From Nitrosomonas marina (GTDB lineage Bacteria; Pseudomonadota; Gammaproteobacteria; Burkholderiales; Nitrosomonadaceae): DNA of 64,000 nt. Below the pieces are notes generated by a model. The model searched no databases, was not told where the DNA came from, and was given only the letters and a program-made list of their open reading frames with translations. The position numbers were made by a program, and so were the translations under genes. The stretch covers positions 124,001 to 188,000 of the forward strand of contig NZ_FOCP01000005.1 in NCBI RefSeq assembly GCF_900110145.1. Reading direction: 5' to 3'. Below, in pieces: positions 30,671 through 40,222 of this stretch (position 1 is the first letter of the stretch; each line of letters opens with the position of its first letter).

Positions 30671-31035
30671 TTCATACTATCTTTATTGATAGCAAGCTAA
30701 TAAAGTAGCTAGTGATCAACTGTAACCGGTATTAGCGTTACTTTGAAAAGCAATACATATGGCAACAAATCTGAATAATTGATTTATTCAGGTTCGCTGT
30801 ATTTATAAGTAACGGCAATTTATCGCGGGACTTGAGAATACTGTTATTTGTTTGCAGAAGAAATTTCAACAGCAACACGTATGTGGGCTGAAGAGGATTT
30901 TAAGGTAGGGAATGGCCTGATATTGATGTAAACTAAACGTGAGTATTTGATTGATTTGCAATCGGGGTTTTATATTGTCGATTGATGCGTTGACAGAAGC
31001 AAAAATTTTAATTTTGATTATTGAATAAATTACAA
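30671..31035. promoter_or_regulatory. Divergent promoter region between the LuxR regulator and nikR
   Basis: About 365 AT-rich bases without a coding frame; both flanking genes must be transcribed outward from it. TCATAC, identical to a NikR half-site of E. coli, lies at 30672-30677 just before the LuxR gene, but I see no GTATGA at the spacing of a full operator. Promoter elements are not clear enough to place. Confidence 0.35.
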
Positions 31036-31497
31036 ATGAAACGCTTTACTATTTCACTGGACAACCAGCTATCAGCGCAGTTTGATGCGCTTATGCGGTC
31101 TAGAGGTTATACCAATCGTTCTGAAGCAGTGCGTGATATGATTCGGGAGCTTCTTGAAAACGAGCATCTTAAGAATGAAAATGAGGGTTACTGTATTGCT
31201 TCGCTCAGTTATATTTATAATCATCATGAAAGTGATCTCGCAAATCGAATCACGTCAGTACAACACAGTCATCATGATTTGACTTTATCCAGTTTGCATG
31301 TACATCTGGATCATTATAACTGTCTCGAAGTAGTCATTTTGCGGGGTACAATTCAAAACGTATCTGATTTTGCAAATCAGATAATTGCTACACGTGGTGT
31401 TCGGCATGGCAAGCTTTTCATGGTTCCAATTGAAATCAAGCAGGAACATCATTCTCACGAGCATTTGTCACATACACACAGTAATCCGCTGGTCTAG
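31036..31497 (+). CDS. nikR: Nickel-responsive regulator NikR
   Basis: 153-residue ribbon-helix-helix repressor with an ACT-like nickel-binding domain. The DNA-binding part is MKRFTISLDNQLSAQFDALM with RGYTNRSEAVRDMIRE. The nickel ligands of E. coli NikR are all recognisable: His in VQHSHHDL, two His in LHVHLDHY and the Cys in YNCLEVV. A His-rich tail EHHSHEHLSHTH extends past the core. I use the ATG at 31036; a TTG at 31021 is in frame. Placement next to the urea island suggests it adjusts nickel uptake, urease or both. Confidence 0.93.
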   Translation: MKRFTISLDNQLSAQFDALMRSRGYTNRSEAVRDMIRELLENEHLKNENEGYCIASLSYIYNHHESDLANRITSVQHSHHDLTLSSLHVHLDHYNCLEVVILRGTIQNVSDFANQIIATRGVRHGKLFMVPIEIKQEHHSHEHLSHTHSNPLV

Positions 31498-31665
31498 AGA
31501 TTAATGAGTTACAGAACTTTTGACCGGGCTTTTTAGCTAACCACGTTCTAGGTGCAAGCGTAAAATCATTTGTGCAAAAATTGTTATGAAATTATTTTGT
31601 GTCGACTTGAACGCATTAGGTTTTTATCATTAAATGATGTGTCGGGAATTTTTAAATTACTGGTA

Positions 31666-32430
31666 CTAAGCGATCAATTCAACGTTGCCTGTATTTAAAT
31701 GATAGACGCCGCCGACGATCTTAAGTTTTTTATTGTCAACCAGCTGACTAAGAATCGGTGGCTGTTTTCTTAATTCTTCAACATTTAAAATTACGTTCTT
31801 TTTAACAATATCGAAATAACGGTTGTTGCCAACATAGTCCGGGGTCTTGCGTACAGCTCGGACTGCAGGGGTTAGTGCTGTAGCTATTGACTGTATGTGT
31901 CCTGGAAACTGCTCGTAGTTATCTGTCGCATCAATAGCCGCCTTGATCGCGCCGCAACTTTCATGGCCCAAAACCATGATCAATGGAACATGCAAAATAG
32001 CGGCAGCATACTCCAGCGTTGCAATAAAATCTGTCGTGATGTAATTGCCGGCAACACGTGCAACAAACAGATCTCCACGTTGTTCATCGAAACAGAATTC
32101 CGGACTCACCCGTGAATCCGAGCAACTCAGAATACAAGCAAAGGGATTTTGTCCTCTGACCAAATCCAAGCGTTCGTCTTTGAAATTTAATGGGGTCGAG
32201 TTATTCGTTACATATCGCTCATTTCCTTTCATCAGCCGTTCAAGTGCTGCTTCGGCGTTTAATACATTCTCTGGAATGGGTGGCATTTTAACCATACCAG
32301 ACATTGCATTTACTGTGCTCGATAGTGGTAGGCCCATGCCTAGCATGGATGCCGTAGTCATTTTAAGCAACAAACGCCTTTGTTGCGCTTCTTGCTTTAA
32401 CTCGATATTCGAAAAAATTTTTTTATTCAT
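31666..32430 (-). CDS. Beta-class carbonic anhydrase with Tat-like signal
   Basis: 254-residue zinc enzyme interconverting CO2 and bicarbonate. Zinc ligands and the catalytic dyad are in LSCSDSRVSPE (Cys-x-Asp-x-Arg) and GHESCGAIKA (His-x2-Cys). The N-terminus has QRRLLLK followed by a hydrophobic stretch ending near STVNAMSG, a near match to the twin-arginine signal, so export to the periplasm is likely. The start at 32430 gives MNKKIFSNIE; a longer frame to 32490 would overlap the urea transporter gene. It is 22 bases after that gene, which links it to the inorganic carbon released by urease. Confidence 0.88.
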   Translation of the reverse strand: MNKKIFSNIELKQEAQQRRLLLKMTTASMLGMGLPLSSTVNAMSGMVKMPPIPENVLNAEAALERLMKGNERYVTNNSTPLNFKDERLDLVRGQNPFACILSCSDSRVSPEFCFDEQRGDLFVARVAGNYITTDFIATLEYAAAILHVPLIMVLGHESCGAIKAAIDATDNYEQFPGHIQSIATALTPAVRAVRKTPDYVGNNRYFDIVKKNVILNVEELRKQPPILSQLVDNKKLKIVGGVYHLNTGNVELIA

Positions 32431-32452
32431 TCTATTTATACACATTACTGAA

Positions 32453-33436
32453 TTATTCTGATGACCAGTGTTTTGATACAGAAGCAGCAAACAGAAACAT
32501 CCACATTGTCAAAACAAATGGAAATGTCAGCGTGGGTAAACCAATCGGTGTCAGGAAATTAGCCAGACCAGCCTGGCAAACGACTGTTAAAATACCTGCA
32601 ATCAATGCCAAAAAAGCTGTTCCGACAGATGGTTTGAGAAAAACCCAGCCGATTGCCATCATGGTCAGTACAGGGTTAAACGCATATAGTCCCATTTCTA
32701 TCAGATTTTGACTGGCACCAAGTAATACGGGAACCAGTACACCAACAAATGTTCCGCATAGTGCCATAAAAGCACCCCGCAAAGAAGTAATGGCGATACC
32801 GATCAAAAACAGAATTCCGACAAGAACATTATCAGCGAACATGACTTCCGCAATACCTTTTGTTAAGGCGACATACCACAGTTCGGCTGTTTCATCTGTC
32901 ATGGCAGAAACCCAGGCTGCTACTGGAAGGTCTGCACTTACCAGCGTTTCGGGTATACCTGGTGGTGGCAGAACGGGGCCGTGTGAGAGGTTGTCGAATG
33001 AATAAACTGCAACCATGAACATCCAGCATGTTAGAACGAAAGGTGAGGTCGATGCAGGTATCTTGTAAGGTGTCAAAATTCGAATCAAAGCCGCAAGAAC
33101 TACGCTCGATAATATGGCAGCAAATACGACGTATACCCAAAGCAAAGGCGTATTTTCAAGAAAAAGAAAGAGGCAGGGTCCAACCAGGGTGCCGTTAAAA
33201 CCGTAAAGACCGGCATCGATATCATCTTCTGAAAAGCCGAGCAGATAAGCAGTAATAGTACTGGTTACAACGCCAACTGTGGCCGCTAGCCCGGCAGTTA
33301 TACCACCGATATATAGCGCCACTAAAAAAACCAGTCCTGTAACAGCGTTACCGCAAAAAAATACCTGACCCACACCACGAAAAATGACCCGAATCGGACG
33401 CGGCAAAGCCATGTCAAGTTTCACTGCCCATTGCAT
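32453..33436 (-). CDS. Urea transporter (UT family)
   Basis: 327-residue inner-membrane urea channel. It has about ten hydrophobic segments and the internal duplication of the UT family: GFSEDDIDAGLYGFNGTLVG in the first half and NLIEMGLYAFNPVLTMMAIG in the second, each with the Leu-x3-Phe/Asn pore pattern. GGAG precedes the ATG by 8 bases. It lies downstream of ureG beyond a terminator-like hairpin and upstream of the carbonic anhydrase gene. It would carry urea to cytoplasmic urease. Confidence 0.92.
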   Translation of the reverse strand: MQWAVKLDMALPRPIRVIFRGVGQVFFCGNAVTGLVFLVALYIGGITAGLAATVGVVTSTITAYLLGFSEDDIDAGLYGFNGTLVGPCLFLFLENTPLLWVYVVFAAILSSVVLAALIRILTPYKIPASTSPFVLTCWMFMVAVYSFDNLSHGPVLPPPGIPETLVSADLPVAAWVSAMTDETAELWYVALTKGIAEVMFADNVLVGILFLIGIAITSLRGAFMALCGTFVGVLVPVLLGASQNLIEMGLYAFNPVLTMMAIGWVFLKPSVGTAFLALIAGILTVVCQAGLANFLTPIGLPTLTFPFVLTMWMFLFAASVSKHWSSE

Positions 33437-33536
33437 TTTTTTCTCCGAATTATTTCTAGATTAAAAATTACCTGAAACAAAGTAGTTACTGATACATCTT
33501 TTGCCTATACAAATTGGTGATAAGGATATATCCAAC

Positions 33537-33563
33537 AAAAATGCATTCAATTAATGCATTTTT
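33537..33563 (-). terminator. Hairpin terminator at the end of ureG
   Basis: A perfect 11-base inverted repeat AAAAATGCATT/AATGCATTTTT with a 5-base loop. On the minus strand it ends in TTTTTG and overlaps the ureG stop codon at 33551-33553. It may separate ureFG from the urea transporter and carbonic anhydrase genes. The stem is AT-rich, so termination may be partial. Confidence 0.6.
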
Positions 33564-34180
33564 ACTTCTTCAAGCAGACCTTGTTTGACAATAAAGTCAA
33601 TTATTTCTTGTATGCCCTGGCCAGTACGCATATTGGTAAACACAAATGGCCGGTCTCCGCGCATACGTTTGGCATCACGGGCCATCACGTCAAGATCTGC
33701 ACCGACATACGGCGCCAGATCGATTTTATTGATAACCAGCAAAGCAGAACGCGTGATGCCTGGGCCACCTTTTCTGGGGATTTTTTCACCAGCGGCTACA
33801 TCGATAACGTAAATAGTCAGATCGGACAATTCGGGACTGAATGTAGAGGCCAGATTGTCACCGCCGGATTCAACCAGTACTAGATCCAGATTGGGAAATT
33901 CATGCGTGATACGAGAGATAGCCTCGAGATTTATCGAAGCGTCTTCTCTGATAGCGGTATGGGGACAACCGCCGGTTTCAACCCCGATCAAACGTTCTGC
34001 AGGCAGTGCTTCTGCGCGCAATAAAATTTCAAGATCTTCTTTAGTGTAAATATCATTGGTAATGACAGCCATTTCGTAATGGTCACGCATTTTTTTGCTT
34101 AATATTTCGCATAGCGCTGTTTTGCCGGATCCGACTGGACCACCTATGCCAACACGGAGAGGGTTAGATTTGTGTGCCAT
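33551..34180 (-). CDS. ureG: Urease accessory GTPase UreG
   Basis: 209-residue SIMIBI-class GTPase that hands nickel to the urease active site with UreD, UreF and UreE. P-loop [13 protein letters not shown], the metal-binding [13 protein letters not shown] (Cys-Pro-His), and [14 protein letters not shown] for guanine recognition are present. The start at 34180 (MAHKSNPLR) is preferred over one six codons upstream. It follows ureF by 27 bases. Confidence 0.96.
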   Translation of the reverse strand: MAHKSNPLRVGIGGPVGSGKTALCEILSKKMRDHYEMAVITNDIYTKEDLEILLRAEALPAERLIGVETGGCPHTAIREDASINLEAISRITHEFPNLDLVLVESGGDNLASTFSPELSDLTIYVIDVAAGEKIPRKGGPGITRSALLVINKIDLAPYVGADLDVMARDAKRMRGDRPFVFTNMRTGQGIQEIIDFIVKQGLLEEVKMH

Positions 34181-34207
34181 GATATATATGTATTCCAAGT
34201 TATTGTT

Positions 34208-34897
34208 TTAAGATCGATAAATACGGCTATATTGTATTTCATGCATCATTGACAGAATGGATAAACCGGGTGCCCAATTGGAAAGTTCGTGATCTTCGAG
34301 CTGCATTGCGTGGTTAGCTGCCATTTCGATTTTTGGATGTAGCGAGAGCAATAAGCGCTGGCCTGAAACTTGTCCAAGCGGTATGGATTTAACACATACA
34401 AGCACCTGATTTTCAATTATTGAAAATAAAAAACCAAGCAGCGCAGCCTCTTGTGATATTTTCAATGCAGTAGCTGCGCAGGCAAATGCGGTTGGTAGTG
34501 GAACCTCTACCTGAAGCGCCATAATTCTCTGCAGCGGTTCTTCAGCGATATTCAAGTCATAAACCAATTTACTCAAGGAGTAGCCCATCTGAATGGTTTC
34601 AGCTCGCAATTCATGAGTATCGCGTGAAGCAAGAAATAACTCAGTCCAATATGTAACATCCGGTTCATTCTGATTTGAAAATGCATGTAGCAGACGCCAG
34701 AAAATGGGTGCTTCAAAATCAGTGACTACGGATAGGGATTCTGTAATCCAGGCATTCGCAGAATTTTCATCCGTTACGCTGCCTGTTTCTATTGCCGCTT
34801 CCAGCCCTTGTGAGTAGGTGTAGGCCCCGATCGGTAACGTTGGGCTTGCCAGATGTAGCAACCGCAACAATTCTGTAGGGTGTTTTTCACTGATCAT
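34208..34897 (-). CDS. ureF: Urease accessory protein UreF
   Basis: 229-residue helical chaperone that bridges UreD and UreG in the nickel-loading complex. It has the usual SPTLPIGAYTYSQGLEAAIE near the N-terminus and SIPLGQVSGQRLLLSLHPKI later. It is separated from ureC by 259 bases where ureE is normally found. Confidence 0.93.
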   Translation of the reverse strand: MISEKHPTELLRLLHLASPTLPIGAYTYSQGLEAAIETGSVTDENSANAWITESLSVVTDFEAPIFWRLLHAFSNQNEPDVTYWTELFLASRDTHELRAETIQMGYSLSKLVYDLNIAEEPLQRIMALQVEVPLPTAFACAATALKISQEAALLGFLFSIIENQVLVCVKSIPLGQVSGQRLLLSLHPKIEMAANHAMQLEDHELSNWAPGLSILSMMHEIQYSRIYRS

Positions 34898-35156
34898 TTT
34901 TTTAAAATGCCGTAGAGTGTTCAGTAGATTATCAAATATTGTTTGCTGATGCTGAAAATGATCTTTTACTGTTCGATCAAAAATGCCTCGTGCAGCTACT
35001 TGTAATTAATTATGGCGATCATGAAAAAACTCAGCATTTGTTTTTCAGTTTGTTCTTAGTAAACTTTTGATACGATTAAAAGCGTCGGTTCAAATCTGGT
35101 ATAAGTAAAAGAAAGATTAACAATCTTTCTTTTACTTTATACATCAAGAAACTTTC
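34898..35156 (-). other. ureC-ureF gap lacking ureE
   Basis: In many urease operons ureE lies between ureC and ureF. Here the 259 bases are AT-rich and non-coding; I found no recognisable UreE fragment. A long hairpin lies at the ureC-proximal end. Confidence 0.6.
35105..35135 (-). terminator. Perfect 14-base inverted repeat after ureC
   Basis: GTAAAAGAAAGATT and its exact complement flank a 3-base loop (arms 35105-35118 and 35122-35135), 21 bases past the ureC stop. The stem is AT-rich and the T-run is interrupted, so it may act as an attenuator or a 3' stabilising hairpin for ureDABC mRNA more than as a strong terminator. Confidence 0.5.
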
Positions 35157-36863
35157 TCAGAATAAAAAGTAGCGCTGTGCCAGCGGAAGTGTATTTGCGG
35201 GCTCACATGTCAGCAGCTCACCATCGGCCCGGACTTCATAGGTTTCAGGATTGATTTCCATTTTTGGTGTGGCACTGTTATGAACCATATCCTTTTTGCG
35301 CAATCCTCGTGTATTTTTTACAGCAATTAATGGCTTGTCAGTTTTAAGATGATCTTCAAGGCCGGCATGCAAAGAAGCCTCTGACACAAAGGTATAGCAC
35401 GTGTTTCTGAGCGCGGTACCATACGCGCCAAACATATACCGATAATGAACGGGTTGTGGTGTAGGGATCGACGCATTCGGATCTCCCATCAGTGCAGCCG
35501 CAATCATGCCGCCTTTAAGAACCATTGACGGTTTTGCACCAAAATGTGCTGGCCTCCACAGTACCAGATCAGCATATTTGCCGACCTCTATTGAACCTAC
35601 CGCATGCGAAATACCATGACATATGGCTGGATTGATAGTGTATTTTGCAATATAGCGCTTGACTCTAAAATTATCATTTCTTGCTGAATCTTCTTTGAGT
35701 GCGCCACGCTGAACTTTCATTTTATGCGCGGTTTGCCATGTTCTGGTCACAACCTCACCAATACGACCCATTGCCTGCGAGTCTGATGCCATCATGGAAA
35801 TGGCGCCTATATCGTGCAAAATATCCTCAGCGGCAATGGTTTCCTTGCGAATCCTGGATTCAGCGAAAGCAACGTCCTCCGGTATGGCAGGACTCAAATG
35901 GTGGCAAACCATCAGCATATCCAGATGTTCGTCGAGAGTATTACGCGTGTAAGGGCGGGTCGGATTGGTTGAAGAAGGTAATACGTTTTCCAGTTCAACA
36001 ACCTTCATGATATCCGGTGCGTGACCGCCACCAGCACCTTCGGTATGAAACGTATGTATCGTTCTGTTTTTCATCGCCTTGATTGTATTTTCCAGATAGC
36101 CGCCTTCGTTGATCGTATCGGTATGAATTGCAACTTGAACGTCCATCTTATCGGCAACTGTCAAACAGTTATCGATCGCACCAAATGTCGTGCCCCAGTC
36201 TTCATGTAGTTTCAGACCGCAGGCGCCAGCCAGAACTTGTTCTTCGTTAGGTGTTGGCAAGCTGACATTGCCCTTGCCAAAAAAGCCGGTGTTCATGACC
36301 ATGCCGTCTGAAGCGCGCAGCATTGACTGAATATGCCATGGTCCCGGCGTACAGGTTGTCGCCAGTGTTCCGACCGCAGGGCCGGTGCCGCCGCCCAGCA
36401 TTGTGGTTATACCGTTCATCATGGCGTCTTCTTCCTGCTGAGGACAGATAAAGTGTATGTGTACGTCCAAAGCACCTGCAGTCAGAATTTGTCCCTCGCC
36501 GGCAATAATTTCTGTAGCAGCACCGATAGCCATTGAAACGCCAGGTTGGATGTCGGGGTTGCCAGCCTTGCCGATAGCGGCAATTCTGCCGTTCTTAAGT
36601 CCTACATCCGCTTTTACAATTCCCCAGTGATCGATAATTACTGCGTTGGTAATTACCGTATCCATAACGTCTGCATGATTGCGCTGAGACTGCCCCATAC
36701 CATCACGAATGACCTTGCCCCCACCAAATTTAACTTCCTCGCCATAAATGGTGTAGTCGTTTTCAATTTCTATAAACAGTTCGGTGTCTGCCAGACGAAC
36801 CCTGTCTCCAGTCGTTGGTCCCATCATTTCGGCATATGCCTGGCGCGAAATTTTAAAGCTCAT
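35157..36863 (-). CDS. ureC: Urease alpha subunit UreC
   Basis: 568-residue catalytic subunit hydrolysing urea to ammonia and carbamate at a dinickel site. Visible ligands are DVHIHF (two His), the carbamylated Lys in [36 protein letters not shown], the active-site flap LMVCHHLS with catalytic His, and [11 protein letters not shown] with the last Asp. The start at 36863 ([15 protein letters not shown]) matches the family and has GGGAG 8 bases upstream. An in-frame ATG at 36956, inside ureB and with its own GGGAG, would add 31 basic residues. Confidence 0.97.
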   Translation of the reverse strand: MSFKISRQAYAEMMGPTTGDRVRLADTELFIEIENDYTIYGEEVKFGGGKVIRDGMGQSQRNHADVMDTVITNAVIIDHWGIVKADVGLKNGRIAAIGKAGNPDIQPGVSMAIGAATEIIAGEGQILTAGALDVHIHFICPQQEEDAMMNGITTMLGGGTGPAVGTLATTCTPGPWHIQSMLRASDGMVMNTGFFGKGNVSLPTPNEEQVLAGACGLKLHEDWGTTFGAIDNCLTVADKMDVQVAIHTDTINEGGYLENTIKAMKNRTIHTFHTEGAGGGHAPDIMKVVELENVLPSSTNPTRPYTRNTLDEHLDMLMVCHHLSPAIPEDVAFAESRIRKETIAAEDILHDIGAISMMASDSQAMGRIGEVVTRTWQTAHKMKVQRGALKEDSARNDNFRVKRYIAKYTINPAICHGISHAVGSIEVGKYADLVLWRPAHFGAKPSMVLKGGMIAAALMGDPNASIPTPQPVHYRYMFGAYGTALRNTCYTFVSEASLHAGLEDHLKTDKPLIAVKNTRGLRKKDMVHNSATPKMEINPETYEVRADGELLTCEPANTLPLAQRYFLF

Positions 36864-36918
36864 GTTTTCTGCTCCCTTTGATTGTTTGTCCTGTGATTGC
36901 TGTTTATCGCTGGTACGC

Positions 36919-37227
36919 TTAAACAAGCGAGCCCATAACTTTTTGGTTAAATCCATAAATTATTCTGCTCCCTGCAAGATCAACGAGCTCAACTGTGCGT
37001 TCCTGCCCCGGTTCAAAACGAATCGCGGTGCCAGCCATAATATTCAATCGCATTCCATAGGCTTCTTGCCGATCAAAGTCAAGAGCGGAGTTTGCTTCAT
37101 AGAAGTGAAAATGCGAACCAACCTGTATAGGTCTGTCGCCAGTATTTTTAACTTTAATTGTGTTCGTTTTTCGGCCGGCATTTAATTCTATTTCGCCTGA
37201 TTCAACGATGGTTTCTCCAGGAATCAT
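36919..37227 (-). CDS. ureB: Urease beta subunit UreB
   Basis: 102-residue structural subunit. [19 protein letters not shown] starts the protein and [18 protein letters not shown] is the family core. The ATG at 37227 lies 9 bases after AAGGAG. It is separate from UreA, as in most bacteria; the fused UreAB of Helicobacter is not seen. Confidence 0.95.
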   Translation of the reverse strand: MIPGETIVESGEIELNAGRKTNTIKVKNTGDRPIQVGSHFHFYEANSALDFDRQEAYGMRLNIMAGTAIRFEPGQERTVELVDLAGSRIIYGFNQKVMGSLV

Positions 37228-37252
37228 GGTCTTATTCTCCTTCAATTCAAGA

Positions 37253-37555
37253 TTAAGATATGGGATTATGAACGGTCACCAGTTTAGTGCCATCCGGAAA
37301 GGTTGCTTCAACCTGAATGTCGTGAATCATTTCAGGAACACCTTCCATAACGTCAGCCCGCGTTAACACGCGTGCACCCTCGGACATGAGTTCGGCCACC
37401 GTGCGACCGTCGCGCGCACCTTCCAGAACCGCGCAAGTAATCAGAGCGACTGCTTCGGGATAATTCAGCTTTACACCGCGCGCTTTGCGTCTTTCAGCGA
37501 GCAAACCGGCAGTGAAGATTTGAAGTTTATCTTTTTCTCTTGGGGTCAGATCCAT
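37253..37555 (-). CDS. ureA: Urease gamma subunit UreA
   Basis: 100-residue structural subunit with [20 protein letters not shown] and the [20 protein letters not shown] core. An ideal AAGGAGGT ribosome-binding site precedes the ATG. ureB begins 25 bases after its stop. Confidence 0.96.
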   Translation of the reverse strand: MDLTPREKDKLQIFTAGLLAERRKARGVKLNYPEAVALITCAVLEGARDGRTVAELMSEGARVLTRADVMEGVPEMIHDIQVEATFPDGTKLVTVHNPIS

Positions 37556-37618
37556 GATTACCTCCTTACAAACAAGTTATAAATAGTGTATGAAACAATT
37601 GTCGAACTGAAAATTTAT

Positions 37619-38599
37619 TCATGTATTCCACATGCGGGGTACTTCAGCTGTGCGTCCAAGTAGTGTCGGACGCAAAACGTCCCAGAGTTTTAACATAACA
37701 GCACGTGCAACTTCACTTGAATCACCTAGATAGCGCGCTACGATTATAGATTTTACCTGCGATACGCCGAGCATCCCGGTGCCTTGTGCAACACAGGCAG
37801 CCTGTTCGCGCAGTGCACTGATCAAATCGCTGGAATGAATTGAATCGCTCGCGGCAATTAGTGTTGCACAAACGGTTTTATTTGCCAGAACAAGCTGGCT
37901 GCGCATGTCTTTATCACCGCCACGCAAGTTGAGTTGCTCATACCAGATTAATTTTCTGTCGCGGTGTATTTTTACTCTCTGTCTGATTTGTCCTGTGTTG
38001 AATGATTCACCAAAAGCTGTACGGCCCAGGCAAAAAATTTCGCATCCGATATAGGTGGAATCCTTTTCCAGATTGATATTTTGAACAAGTTCTACTTGTG
38101 CATCGTCAAAGAAGATTGTTTCCTGTGGCAACCATTCCATTGTGCCGCCGGTTTTAACGTCAAGCGTTACAGTCTGAAACGATGTCCGGCCATTGGATCG
38201 ATACCATTTTGCTGCACCCGGCGTTGTTATTTGTACGCTGGAATCTGTGCCGACATGGCCGGCTATTTCCAATCTGTCTCCTCCGACTACCCCTCCAGGT
38301 GGATGAACCAGCACGATATGGCATACTTCCGGGCCTTCCGGGTAGAATGGCTTTTGTACATACAGTTGTCCAAAATGTGTACGTGATGCCAGGCGGCATT
38401 TTCCTGCAACTTTATCAAACGTCAGAGAAATACTTGCATCCGGTTTGGTATCGGAGTGCGATATTGTCGATTTATCATGCGTCTGGTCAGGTGCTCTCGT
38501 TTCATTGTGCGCTGACTGATTGCTGTTGCTTGTATTGTTCACCGATAATATTGGTACATCAGATTCTGTAATTTTTTTTAAATTTGAATAAATGGACAT
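37619..38599 (-). CDS. ureD: Urease accessory protein UreD
   Basis: 326-residue scaffold that binds apo-urease and recruits UreF and UreG. Conserved blocks are VHPPGGVVGGDRLEI, TTPGAAKWYRS, EWLPQETIFFDDA and the C-terminal LWDVLRPTLLGR. About 55 N-terminal residues rich in Ser, Asn and Thr precede the conserved core and are unusual; a later start is possible, but none has a better codon context. It is the first urease gene, 147 bases after the porin stop. Confidence 0.92.
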   Translation of the reverse strand: MSIYSNLKKITESDVPILSVNNTSNSNQSAHNETRAPDQTHDKSTISHSDTKPDASISLTFDKVAGKCRLASRTHFGQLYVQKPFYPEGPEVCHIVLVHPPGGVVGGDRLEIAGHVGTDSSVQITTPGAAKWYRSNGRTSFQTVTLDVKTGGTMEWLPQETIFFDDAQVELVQNINLEKDSTYIGCEIFCLGRTAFGESFNTGQIRQRVKIHRDRKLIWYEQLNLRGGDKDMRSQLVLANKTVCATLIAASDSIHSSDLISALREQAACVAQGTGMLGVSQVKSIIVARYLGDSSEVARAVMLKLWDVLRPTLLGRTAEVPRMWNT

Positions 38600-38666
38600 T
38601 TTTTGCGTTATATGGGTCGGTCAATTGTTGCCACTAAACAGGTTTAATTTTATTTAACATTGTTTT

Positions 38667-38682
38667 GTATGACGTTGTATGA
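38667..38682. promoter_or_regulatory. Direct repeat of GTATGA upstream of ureD
   Basis: GTATGA occurs at 38667-38672 and 38677-38682, one helical turn apart. It equals the E. coli NikR half-site, but the E. coli operator is an inverted repeat with a 16-base spacer. The position upstream of ureD and the presence of nikR in the island make it a candidate site. Confidence 0.3.
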
Positions 38683-38746
38683 TTTAAACAGCATTCAGTA
38701 TTGACCTTGTCTATCATCTGTTTGAAACATGTATTTCAACAATGTA

Positions 38747-40222
38747 CTAGATCTGTATCTGAAACGACAATTTAAATACATTGACTTTCTCTCCAAACGC
38801 ATCAGGCGCATAGTTCAAGCCTTTTGTAAACAGGTCACCGTATTGATAGTATGCTGAAATACGTGCATTAAAACCATCAATGATATAGTTTATACCACCC
38901 TCAACTTCTTCCCGGTTGCTGCTGTTATCCGGCTGAACGCTGGTATATCTTCCGTATGGCTGGAATTGACCAATTCCAATTTTGGTGGGAAACAAATACA
39001 GTCCTGTTACTGTCCAGGATTGTCCGTCAAAAATACAAAAGCAATCAGGGTCGGCAAACGCCCTGCTGTCGTAATCCGCATAGAAATGTTTGTATTCGCC
39101 GTTAACAGTGAATACGCCCAGATTCTGCGGCATAACTTTTTCAAACAATACATCGGTGACCAAACCCAGAAAATCGCTGCGGCTTGCAAAAGATCCCGCA
39201 CCATTTTTTTGATAAGCGAATCCAAATGCAACAGCGAGTATATCGCCGGCAGTTCCGTAATAAGTGCTGCTGGTGTAGTAACCCGGGTTATTCTCGGGAT
39301 TTAAAAAATTGTAGGTAACACGGCCGGCCCACTTAACATCATCGGTCTGATTGGGTCCCATGTCGTTTTTTGATGATAGGCCCCTGAAAACACCGCCAGC
39401 ATAACTTAATGTACCTGGAATTAAACCGGGTTCAAAGCTTCCCCAGAAAGTTCCACCGTCATCACGTCCGTAGCGACCCGCACCGCCAGCGCCAAAATGG
39501 GTGCTGAAGTCACTTGGAAAGAAAGGGGTTTTGAACGGATCGTGTGTGGCCTGAAAGTAAGGACCGCTCAATTCTCCACGTTCTGTCGGGACGAGCATGC
39601 GGCCACCCCAGATATTGAAATAGCGGTTATATTCGAATTTGCCGACCGCATCCAGCACAGTGAAAAGTATTTTTGGATTATCGCCTTTATCGGTGTTATT
39701 ACACCAGAAACATTCGGTATTAAATTCAAATTTAATAAAGCGGTGAATCTGACCATTTACATAGATACGGGCATTATCATTGCTGTAGCGGTCCCGGTAA
39801 TTATTCTGCTCATTTTGCGCCCACACACCTGATCCTCGATAACCGGCGCCAATAGTTAACCATCGATAATCATCATATTCCATTCGAAATTTGAATTTAT
39901 CAAATCCGACTTTCACATCACCTATTTTGGCGTGATTGGCTTGAAAATTATTGCCTCGAAGCCACCAATCCTGTTCTTCTCTATTTCCAACACCGCCTGT
40001 TTCATCATGATCCGGATTAGCTTCGAATCCGTTGTCGTCGAAAAAGTCTGCATGAGCGTTCGTGAAAAAGACTGTGCCTGACAGTGTCATGATTATTGCA
40101 AAAACCATGCATCTCAGAATTTTCCTTGTTTTATCAGTTAAATGCGTATATTGCAGCGTACTTTCCGATTTGTTCCAGTGTATGCTGAACTTGCTAGGCA
40201 TACCGATGAAAAATAACTTCAT
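38747..40222 (-). CDS. Outer-membrane porin, possible urea/amide or anion porin
   Basis: 491-residue predicted beta-barrel. A long basic N-region leads to a hydrophobic segment and a likely signal-peptidase site after TNAHA. The mature part is rich in Tyr, Phe, Gly, Asn and Asp, with many alternating amphipathic strands (FKFRMEYDDYRWLTIGAGYRG) and an FNTECFWCNN pair of cysteines. It ends in VFKLSFQIQI, a barrel-like closing strand. It resembles phosphate-selective or short-chain-amide porins in general pattern; the assignment is by eye. GGGAG 8 bases before the ATG at 40222 supports this start. Its place ahead of ureDABC suggests a route for urea across the outer membrane. Confidence 0.6.
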   Translation of the reverse strand: MKLFFIGMPSKFSIHWNKSESTLQYTHLTDKTRKILRCMVFAIIMTLSGTVFFTNAHADFFDDNGFEANPDHDETGGVGNREEQDWWLRGNNFQANHAKIGDVKVGFDKFKFRMEYDDYRWLTIGAGYRGSGVWAQNEQNNYRDRYSNDNARIYVNGQIHRFIKFEFNTECFWCNNTDKGDNPKILFTVLDAVGKFEYNRYFNIWGGRMLVPTERGELSGPYFQATHDPFKTPFFPSDFSTHFGAGGAGRYGRDDGGTFWGSFEPGLIPGTLSYAGGVFRGLSSKNDMGPNQTDDVKWAGRVTYNFLNPENNPGYYTSSTYYGTAGDILAVAFGFAYQKNGAGSFASRSDFLGLVTDVLFEKVMPQNLGVFTVNGEYKHFYADYDSRAFADPDCFCIFDGQSWTVTGLYLFPTKIGIGQFQPYGRYTSVQPDNSSNREEVEGGINYIIDGFNARISAYYQYGDLFTKGLNYAPDAFGEKVNVFKLSFQIQI

